Shown here: positions 20,085 through 64,000 of the stretch, piece after piece
Layout: each line of letters starts with the position of its first letter
Position numbering within the stretch: the first letter of the stretch is position 1
DNA from: Eulemur rufifrons
Lineage: Eukaryota; Chordata; Mammalia; Primates; Lemuridae
Reading direction: 5' to 3'
DNA: 64,000 nt
Assembly (NCBI RefSeq): GCF_041146395.1
Contig: NC_091002.1
Coordinates: forward strand, 6,442,501-6,506,500
Position numbers and translations under genes: made by a program
Notes under the pieces: generated by a model
What the model saw: only the letters and a program-made list of their open reading frames with translations
Told to the model about the DNA's origin: nothing
The model's database searches: none

Positions 20085-22135
20085 GGTAGGGCTGAACATC
20101 CTGAGTTTATTGTGCAACCCCATAGTCTAGGAAACCCCTCATTTCTGTGTGAATGGGACAGTGGGCCACCTCGTGGGAGGGCTCCTGTGGCCCCAGGCCA
20201 TCCTGCAGGGCAGCCCAGGGAGGGGCTGCCCCCTTCCCCCTAGCCTGAAGGGTTCCCAGGACCTGGCCACATGCAGATCTTCCCATCTGCCGCCCTGGGA
20301 CCCAGGCTCCACCCTCTGGGGGGCAGACCCCCCTTCCTGGTCTCCACTGCCTCTCCCACCTCTGACTTGGTAGACAAGGAGGACCGCCACATCTCAGGTG
20401 GCCAGTGTGGGTGCCTGTGAAGAGAGACGGGTCCCACAGAGCAGATCCATGAGGGCTTCCCTGCAGGGGGACAGCTGTCCAGCCAGTGACACAGGCCACA
20501 GCTGTCCACCAGAGTGGGGAGTGGGATGTGGGGTGGGAAGGACCATCTTTCTGTGTTCTGTTCATGTGTGGGGGGATGGGACCCAGCCTTGGGCAGCCAG
20601 AGATACTGAGCTTCCATGGATGCCCTTCTCTTCTGCTCCCAAAGGCAGAGGGAGCCCCACATTCTAAAATACTTTTTCACCAGTCAGAAAGTACCCCATT
20701 CTCTGGCCCTCCAGTGCTCACCTCCAGGGCCTCAGGCCTATCGCTGTGACAACCCTGTTCTCTCCGGGGGCCCTCCAGGAGGCAGCGCCCAGGCTGCTGG
20801 GCAGCGAGGCCCTACCACCAGGGTCCCCAGGTGAGGTGGGACCCAAGATGGTAAGAGCCAGGGGTCTGAGATGAAGATGAGAAGAGGAACAAGACAGGTG
20901 GGCGGGCAGGTGGGGCACGGAGCCCTGAAGGTATGGGATGGGGCTTGCAGGGAGGCAGGGGGTGACCCCTCCTCTCCTGGGGGATGACAGGGAGCCAAGA
21001 CCTGCCCTGCAGTTGTCCCAGGAGTGCAGAAGCCCCCAGCTTCCTAGGCAGAACCCATGTCAGCACAAGCACCGTCGCTTTCCAGACAGAGAAAAAGGAG
21101 TCAGCGTTCACAGAAGAAACGAAGAGCGTCTGCAATCCTTAAATAGATTTATGGAAATGGTTTCGAATTACAGCATTTAGAAAATAAATATAATTTCAAT
21201 ACATAATATTCTCTCCATTATATACTCTCCCCCCACAGAAGCCATTTTCTGCATGTGTATTCCACTGTTAAATAGTAATTGCATTTTATCCTATAAAAGA
21301 AGCAGTAGGTGTGTCATCTCTAAAAATAAAACTGCAATCATCATTGCAATGTGAAGCCTGAGATTTAAGCCTGAGGAGGTGTCCGTGCTGGGGCCACTCT
21401 GCTGTGTCAGCTTGGGTCCAGGCTGCTCTGGGGTCTGAGGAAGTGGGCCAGGATCCCAGCGGGTACAGAGGGAAGGGGGTCATGGTGGCCATGTTGGCAG
21501 CCCCCAGCGGTCCTGGGCTGCCTGGTGAGCCTGGGCCCAAGAACCTGAGCAACCTCCGTCTGAGGGTCTCTGCGCTGCCCCGGGCTCCGCCAGCAGGTGG
21601 ACACCAGGCCCCTGCTTACCCAGAGGCCCACCAAGTGGCTCCCCGCACTTTCCCCGACAAGAAGAAATGAGATGCATGAGGCAGGCCAGCGAGGGTGGGC
21701 ACTGGGGAAGGCGGTGGGTGGCTGTGGGAAGGAAGGGACAGCCCGCTATTTCTGATTTGGTGGGCGCACGGGAAACCCTGCCCACCTTCCCCTGTGCCTG
21801 CTTCTAGATTCGCCAGACAGAGAGGCCCCTCAGGGAGGCCACTCTCCTGCACACGCCAGTCATAGCAGAGCTCCTGCCGACCAGCAGGAAAGCCCAGCCC
21901 ACCTGCCAGGCCCCCTGCCACTGGGCTCCCTCTGTGGGTCAGGCTGACCGGTCACCCCGCAGCCGGCCTGGGGTCCCTGGGTGGGGTCCCAGGCCAGGGT
22001 GAGTGGGATGGAGACTCCGAACAATCTGGAAGTCTGGGCAGCCCTAGGGCGCGGCAGCTGGATGAGACACAGGAAGACCCTCCCGTCCTTTCTGGGGGTC
22101 CTGCCTAGGGGTGGGGGCATGTGCCTGGGGCCGTG
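20085..22135 (-). other. ZFYVE28: ZFYVE28 3' UTR
   Basis: About 2.05 kb between the ZFYVE28 stop and the first good AATAAA on the minus strand (20111-20106). It includes an AT-rich block at 21120-21350 that contrasts with the GC-rich flanks. That block could be a conserved UTR element or an old repeat. No second canonical signal is evident closer to the stop. Confidence 0.65.
20106..20111 (-). terminator. Polyadenylation signal of ZFYVE28
   Basis: TTTATT on the plus strand reads AATAAA on the minus strand, about 2.0 kb after the stop. Cleavage is expected near 20080-20095. Confidence 0.6.
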
Positions 22136-53462
<31,327 letters not shown>

Positions 53463-53834
53463 CTGCAAGGGTCAAGACAAAAAACCAGAGTGAGAGTCCC
53501 AAAAGCCACACCAGCATCCTTGCCTTAAAGGGGACACAGCACCCTGGAGTCTGCACTAGCAGGAAAGCAACCAGGTGTTGAACAGTTGCGACTCAAATCA
53601 CATGGCACTAGGATGTTTCTTCCACTACAAAATGAGACACAGGTCCTGTAGGTCGGGACAACGGTATTCAGGGTGGCTGACTGTGATTCTAGGACGGTTC
53701 CTTTCCAAAAATGAGATTCTGGAACCTGTGGCCGAAAACAAGGAAGTCCTGATTCTTAGGGATTTGTGTTAACTGCATTAATAAAAACTCTAAGAAGTGA
53801 AAAAAAATGTGGGTTTACATACAGACTTTAATCC

Positions 53835-54090
53835 TTTTCTTCAACAAATATGATTGAGCACCAGCTACATGCCAGGCAGTGGGCGCTGAGGACACACAGG
53901 AGGAAGACAGCCTGGTCCTTGCACTGGGGGCCTCCAACTGGGTGAGACAGATAACCAACAAGTATCTACATAAATAATGAATAATGACAAAGGAGGGCAC
54001 AGCAGGACACCTGGCTTAGACTGAGCAGGCGTTTCCTAGAGGACGTGGCATTGAAGCTGAGACCCAAAGGTGCAGTTAATTTAGTGACAA
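53835..54090 (+). repeat. L2-like LINE or related ancient repeat
   Basis: TTCAACAAATATGATTGAGC, then ACCAGCTACATGCCAGGCAG, then AAGACAGCCTGGTCCTTGCA, is the widespread 'TCAACAAATATTTATTGAGCACCTACTATGTGCCAGGC' pattern. Confidence 0.65.
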
Positions 54091-54483
54091 GGACCAGGAG
54101 GAGCCTGGAGCAGGTCCTACTGCCCGACGGCATGTTGCTCTCTACTGGGAAGAGCTCAGGCCATGCCTGAGGTCTGAGTCATATATTAAACAGTATGGTG
54201 CAATCAGAGAACTCAGAGGAAAGTGCACTTCTGAGAACTGTCCAGCTTGCTGAATTTGTACCAACTGAATACGCCCCTGTGAAGAGCATCCAGAGTCCAG
54301 ATCAAGAAATAAAACACTACCCAGCACCCCCAGCACCCTCACACACCCCCGTTCCCACCATCCCGGCACCAGGGGCAGAGGTGGTCTCTCCTGCTTTCAT
54401 TCCCTGGAGAAATGGGAACTCGCAGGCTACATTTTTTGTAGAAGGCTTTGTTTGCTGATACTATATTTGTGTAGAATCGCCTG

Positions 54484-54695
54484 ATAAAATACAGGACGTC
54501 CAGTTAAATTTCAATTTCAGATGAACAACAAATACGTACCTTTGAAGTGTACATATGAATAGTTTTTTAGTGTATGTCCCAAAGGGGGGCATTTGGACAT
54601 ACTTACAATAAAAAAAAGTATTCGTTGTTTATCTAAAATTCAAATTGAATTGGGCTTTCTGCTGTTGTTGTAATGCTCGGTCTGGCAACCCTATT
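54484..54695. mobile_element. Palindromic MITE-like element, long imperfect inverted repeat
   Basis: The left arm at about 54500-54533 (CAGTTAAATTTCAATTTCAG, ATGAACAACAAAT) is the reverse complement of the right arm at about 54619-54655 (ATTCGTTGTTTATCTAAAAT, TCAAATTGAATTGGG). Inside, TTTTTTAGTGTATGTCCC pairs with GGACATACTTACAATAAAA around a short G-rich loop. It ends GTCTGGCAACCC. The whole unit can fold into a hairpin of about 170 nt. Such structures are typical of short DNA-transposon derivatives. Confidence 0.65.
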
Positions 54696-55648
54696 TAATA
54701 AGATTCATCCATAATGATGCACATTGTCATAGATCATTCATTCTCATGGCTACACAGTCTTTCATTGTGTAAATAAATCATAGTATATTTATTCATTTAT
54801 CTGTTCTACACCTGATGGGTTTTGGCTGCTGTGACCCACCACCTCTGGGCACCTCTCTTGAAGAACACCTGCGCATTTCTGCCGAGTGCACACGCAGGGG
54901 CAGAACCCACTGCTGTGCCTGCTCACAGCCTTGGCTGACAGCTCTGCTTGCCCCAGGTCCTCGTGACACCTGCTATTTTTAATTATATCCTTTCTGGTGG
55001 ATGTGTAATGCTATCTTACTGTGGCTTTAAATTGCCTTAGCCTGATGACTGAAGAAGTGGAGCACCACTTTTTACCAGCCCTTAAATATCCTCTATGGGA
55101 AGTGCCTGGTCAAGTAGTTTGCCCGTTTTTAATTGGGTTGTCTGCCTTTTTCTTATTGATTGATAAGAGTTCTTTATATATTTTGGATTTGAGTTGTCTG
55201 TTGGATATATCTTTGCCAGATACATTCTCCAACACTGTGGCTTGCCTTTTCATTCTCTTACTGGTACTTTTGATGAACTAAAGTTTTTAATTTGAATAAA
55301 GTCCAATATATCATATTTTTTCTTTATAGTTAGTGCTTTTGTGTCCTGTTTAAGAAATCTTTGCTCCAATGTCACAAGTTCTCTTTGATTTTTTTCCCCT
55401 AAAAGCTTTATTATTTTACTTTTCACGTTTACATCTGTACTCTACATGGAATTGATTTTTGTATATGACTGTGGTAGGACTCAGACACTAATAGATATCT
55501 CATATGGATGTCTCAGCCCATTTTTTTGGGATGAAACCAACCATTTTCCATTGTTCTATAATGTCATAAATCAGGGAGCTAGCTGCACATGTGGTGGTCT
55601 GTTTCTAGACTTTCTACTCTATTCAACAGGTGAGAAGTCCATCCTTTG

Positions 55649-55965
55649 GCCAGGGGCAGTGGCTCACACCTGCAATCTTAGCACTCTGGGAGGCCAAGGT
55701 AGGAAGATCACTTGAGCTCAGGAGTTCAAGATCACCCTGAGCAAGAGTGAGACTCCATCTCTACTAAAAATAGAAAAATTAGCAGGGCATGGTGGTGCAA
55801 ACTTGCAGTCTCAGCTCCTCGGGAGGCTGAGGCAGGAGGGTCACTTGACCCCAGGAGTTTGAGGTTGCAGTGAGCTATGATGATACCACTGCACTGTAGC
55901 CCCGGTGACAGAGTCCGATTCTGCCTCAAAAAAAAAAAAAAAAAAGAAAGAAAGAAAGAAACAAA
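55649..55965 (+). mobile_element. Dimeric Alu, sense, strepsirrhine type
   Basis: GGCCAGGGGCAGTGGCTCAC, GAGCAAGAGTGAGACTCCAT, GAGGTTGCAGTGAGCTATGA, ending TCTGCCTCA and a poly(A)/(GAAA)n tail. No middle insertion. Confidence 0.9.
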
Positions 55966-56063
55966 GAAAAGAGTAGATAAATAATGTTCTGCTCCTTCTT
56001 CTTGGCTATTCCAGGCCCCTTGTATTTCCATGTTAATTTCAGAATTAGTTTGTCAATTTCTGC

Positions 56064-56169
56064 AAAAAAAAGAAAAAAGAAAAAAAAGAAAGAAAAAGAA
56101 AAGAAAGAAAAAAAAGGAAAGGAAAAAAAAGAATGAAAAAAAAGAAAAAGAAAAAAAGAAAAGAAGAAA
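56064..56169 (+). repeat. 106-nt polypurine (A/G) tract
   Basis: A-rich (GAAA)n-like sequence with a single pyrimidine (T at 56134) in 106 nt. It lies within antisense L1 sequence whose usual wording has only a short A-run here, so the tract is an expansion. It is mirror-repeat-like and could form triplex DNA. Confidence 0.85.
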
Positions 56170-56411
56170 CAAACAAATCAGCCCTACTGGGATTTTGATT
56201 GAGATTACATTGAATTCATAGATTAATTTGAGAATAACTGATATCTTTACAATATTAGGTTTTCCACTCCCTGAATGGAATTGTTCTCTAATTAGGGCCT
56301 TTGAAATTCATGTCAATAACATTTCATAACTTTCAGTGGGGGTCACAGATATCTTTAATTTGATTTATGCTTAAGTATTTGATATTTATTAATACTATCA
56401 TAGATGGTATT

Positions 56412-57346
<935 letters not shown>

Positions 57347-57423
57347 TAGGTGTTAAATTTTTTCAAATGCTTTTTCCATATCTTTGAAAATTATCATTTT
57401 CTTCCTCTTTGAAAAATTAATGT

Positions 57424-60055
57424 GAGAAAACTATAGTCCAATATCTCTGATGAACACAGATGCAAAAATCCTCAACAAAATACTAACAGACTGAATTCAA
57501 CACCACATTAAAAAGATTATTCATCATAATCAAGTGGGATTCATCCCAGGGATGCAAGTGTGTTTCAACATACACAAATCAGTCAATGTGACATCATATC
57601 AACAGAACAAAGGACAAAAACCATATGATCATTTCAATTGATGCTGAGAAAGCATTTTATAAAATTCAACATCCCTTCACATAAAAACTCTCAAAAAACT
57701 GGGTATAGAACGAACTTACCTCAACATGATAAAAGCCATATAGAACAGACCCACGGCTAGTATCATACTCAATGGGGAAAAAACTAAAAGCCTTTCCTCT
57801 AAAATATGGAACAAGACAAGGATGCCCATGTTCACCACTATTATTCAACATAATATGGGAAGTTCTAGCTAGAGCAATCAGACAAGAAAAAGAAATAAAG
57901 AGCATATAAATTGGAAAAGAACAACTCAAATTATACTTGTTTGCAGATGATATGATCTTATATCTAAAGAAACCTAAAGACTCCAGAAAAAAACTGGTAA
58001 ACAAATTCAGTAAAGTTGCAGGATATAAAATTAACATACAAAAATCTGTAGCATTTCTATATGCCAACAGTAAACAATCTGAAAAAGAAACCAAGAAAGT
58101 AATCTCATTTGTAATAGCTACAAAAAAAAAAAAAAAAAACCTAGGAATAAACTTAACCAAAGAAGTGAAAGGTCTCTATAATGGAAACTACAAAACATTG
58201 ATGAAAGAATTTGAAGAGAACACACACAAAAAAATGGAAGGATATTTCATGCTCATTGATTGGAAGAATCAATATTATTAAAATGTCCATACTACCCAAA
58301 GCAGTCTACAGATTCAATGCAATCCACACAAAATACCAATGACATTCTTCACAGAAATAGAAAAAATAATCCTAAAATTGATATGGAACCATAAAGACTC
58401 AGAATAGCCAAAGCCATCCTGAGCAAAAAGAACAAAACTGGAGGAATCACATCACCTGACTTCAAATTATATTACAGAGCTGTAGTAATCAAAAACAGCA
58501 TGGTACTGGCATAAAATCAGACATATAGATCAACATAACAGAATAGAGAACCTGGAAATAAATCCACACATCTATAGTGAGCTTATCTTCAACAAGGTTG
58601 CCAAGAACACACAGCGGAGAAAGGATAGTCTCTTCGATAAATGGTGCTGGGAAAACTGGATATCCATATACAGAAGAATGAAAGTAGACTCTATCTCTTG
58701 CAATATACAAAAATCAAATAAAAATGGATTAAAGACTTAAATCTAAGACCTGAAACTATGAAACTACTAAAAAAAAAAAAAACAAAAAAACACAATAGGG
58801 AAATGCTTCAGGACATTGGTATGGGCAAGGACTTCTTGAGTAAATACCCCCAAAACACAGGCAACCAAAGCAAAATGGGATCACACCAAGCTAAAGGCTT
58901 CTGCACAACAAAGGAAACAATCAACAAAGTGAAGAGACAACCCACAGAATGGGAGACAATACCTGCAAACTACCATTCTGACAAGGGATTAATAACTAGA
59001 ATACATAAAGAGCTCCAACAATTCAATAGGAAAAAATCAAATAATCCAGTTACAAAATGGGCAAAGGATCTGAATAGACATTTCTCAAAGGAAGACATAC
59101 AAATGGCCAACAGGTATATGAAAAATGATCAACATTATTATTCATCAGAGAAATGCAAATCAAAACTAAAATGAGATATCATATCACTCCAGTTAAAATG
59201 GCTTTTATCAAAAAGACAGACAATAATGAATGCTGGTGAGGATGTGGAGAAGGGGAACACTCATACACTGTTGATGGGAATGTAAATTAGTGCAACCACT
59301 ATGAAGAACAGTATGGAGGTTCCTCCAAAAGCTAAAAATAGAACAACCATATGACCCCAAAATCCCACTGCTGGGTATTTATCCAAAGGAGGGGAATTCA
59401 GTATATCAAAAAGATATCTGCACTTTCATATTTATTGTAGCACTATTCACAGTAGCCAAGATAGGGAATCAACCTAAGGGTCCATCAATGGATGAATGGA
59501 TAAAGAAATTGTGGTACCTATATACAATGGAATATTATATAGCCACAAAAAAAGAATGAAATCCTGCCTTTTGCAGTAACATGGATGGAACTGGAGAACA
59601 TTATGTAAGTGAAATAAGTCGGCACAGAAAGACAAATCTCACATGATCTCACTCATATGTGAGAGCTAAATATTTTTAAAAATTGACCTCATGGAGACAA
59701 ATAGAATAATGGTTACCAGAGGCTGGGAAAGGTAGCAGAGAGTGGGGGATAAAGTGGGGATGGTTAATGGGTGCAAAAATATATTTAAATAGTTAGATAG
59801 AATGAATAATATTTGATAGCACAACAAAGTGACTATAATCAACAATAAGTTAGGGCACACTTTAAATAATTAAAATAGTGGAACTGAAATGTTCCTAAGA
59901 CAAAGAAATGATAAATGCCTGAAGTGACAGATACCTCAATTATCCTTATTTGATTAATTCACATTATATGCCTGTATCATATGTATCCTATAAATAAGTA
60001 CAAACTATTATGTGCCCATAATTAAATTTTTTAAATAAATTGCAAAAAAAGAAAA
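57424..60055 (+). mobile_element. L1 LINE ORF2 3' portion with 3' end and A-rich tail, sense, inserted in an older L1
   Basis: A 5'-truncated L1 starting CTATAGTCCAATATCTCTGA and ending near AAATTTTTTAAATAAATTGC with an A-rich tail. It holds broken pieces of the reverse-transcriptase frame: 57937-58281 begins [15 protein letters not shown], with the FADD catalytic motif. 58758-59174 covers the later ORF2 part (WAKDLNRHFSKEDIQMANRY). A duplication of about AAAAATTAATGTG flanks it (about 57410-57423 and 60055-60068), marking target-primed insertion. The frame is interrupted, so it is inactive. Confidence 0.88.
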
Positions 60056-63410
<3,355 letters not shown>

Positions 63411-63419
63411 GATATAAAA

Positions 63420-64000
63420 GAATCAAAGAGGTTACAGATGATGCTTCCCGCCCCCAGAGGATTTCCCCTTTCTTCTGTTAGGCAGATGATGTGAGGGTCC
63501 ATTATCACATTCCCTTCAGAAATTGAGCAGGTTGGGGCTGGGCTGTAGCTTCAGTCTGGTTACTGCAGCTCTGAGACTGGGCTCAGCCTCCAGGTCCCCC
63601 TGCCCCATGTAGCTTCAAAATCTGACAAATGTCTCGTGGGGTGACTGGCAGTGTGCTTGAGGCATGTTTGTCTCCTAAGCACCCCAGAACTGCGGAAGCC
63701 TCTCCCTGCTGTTTAGGAGTGTTCTGCCTGGATTCCCTGCCTCCCCAAAACCCAGCAGGCATGCTGCTTAAATGCTCCAAGTTTCCGACGTGTTCCACCA
63801 GCCTCTTACCATTAGGTCCTCTTTCCCTCAGTAGAGAGTCTCTGCCTGGGAAGCCTGAGTCCTGAGCAAGCCTGGAATCATGGACTGCTCCCTGGGCAAA
63901 AACAGCTACAGAGACTGCCAGCTCACCTCCGAGAAGCTCTCCCCTCTCTGAAATTTTGGTTCATCCAATCCTCACTTCTGCAGTCTGGTTGCCTTTACAC
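63420..64000. other. Unassigned sequence at the right edge
   Basis: A GC-richer stretch with CTGTAGCTTCAGTCTGGTTA, CAGCATGCTGCTTAAATGC-like and GGACTGCTCCCTGGGCAAAA wording. It may be the 5' UTR region of the antisense L1 or another repeat. No exon of ZFYVE28 or another gene is recognisable. Confidence 0.4.

Larger units (their letters stand above)
14111..20090. other. Intergenic spacer between the MXD4 promoter and the ZFYVE28 3' end
   Basis: About 6 kb of mostly GC-rich sequence. It holds MIR relics (listed separately), an AT-rich island at 17690-18030 of unknown origin, and a plus-strand 343-codon ORF (15584-16615) rich in Pro, Gly and Ser with no recognisable domain. I see no convincing exon, RNA gene or promoter. 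Confidence 0.65.

Noticed and set aside
56030..56221. 63-codon Lys-rich ORF
   Set aside because: It is the purine tract read as AAA, AAG and GAA codons.
57937..58281. 114-codon ORF with an FADD motif as a possible domesticated reverse transcriptase
   Set aside because: The surrounding frame is broken upstream and downstream and lies in ordinary L1 sequence with a tail and target duplication. There is no sign of selection.
58758..59174. 138-codon ORF as a possible host gene
   Set aside because: WAKDLNRHFSKEDIQMANRY and its neighbours are L1 ORF2 wording, so it is a fragment of the inserted LINE.

Overview
This is mammalian nuclear DNA. The best fit is a strepsirrhine primate, probably a lemur. 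The window has intron-split genes with GT-AG splice sites, a CpG-island promoter, MIR and L2 relics, MaLR-type LTRs and L1 LINEs. It also has many 7SL-derived Alu elements carrying strepsirrhine-style diagnostic wording, and three of them share an extra middle segment. Gene content and order (MXD4 then ZFYVE28, both on the minus strand) match human 4p16.3 as I recall it. Nothing points to a prokaryote, virus or plasmid, and I found no CRISPR array, operon or new multi-gene system.

Layout. Positions 1-2307 are the 3' UTR and downstream flank of MXD4, including the region matching human MIR4800. MXD4 is complete: six coding exons between 13424 and 2308 on the minus strand join in frame into a 209-residue bHLH-leucine-zipper repressor. 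Its CpG-island promoter (about 12.6-14.1 kb) holds five CCAAT/ATTGG boxes and one CACGTG E-box. From 14.1 to 20.09 kb is an intergenic spacer with MIR relics and no gene I can support. ZFYVE28 (LST2) follows on the minus strand: a 3' UTR ending near 20.09 kb, then six C-terminal coding exons from 22136 to 53462. They encode the FYVE zinc finger and the long acidic, disordered middle of the protein. The N-terminal exons lie beyond 64000.

The 26.4-kb intron between 25819 and 52172, and the partial intron after 53463, are mostly interspersed repeats: L1 fragments in both orientations, Alu insertions with readable target-site duplications, MaLR-like LTRs, a DNA-transposon remnant and a palindromic MITE-like hairpin. 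The right end shows clear nesting: a sense L1 (57.4-60.05 kb) has split an older antisense L1 (54.7-63.4 kb), which also hosts an LTR fragment and two Alus.

The two genes have no shared pathway visible here. MXD4 is a nuclear MAX partner that opposes MYC. ZFYVE28 is a PI3P-binding endosomal regulator of EGFR signalling. The most notable unexplained features are the open, weakly spliced intron 2 of MXD4, the E-box and CCAAT cluster in the promoter of an E-box-binding repressor, the diverged MIR4800 locus and the MITE hairpin. Family assignments rest on recognition of the protein and repeat sequences; no search was run.
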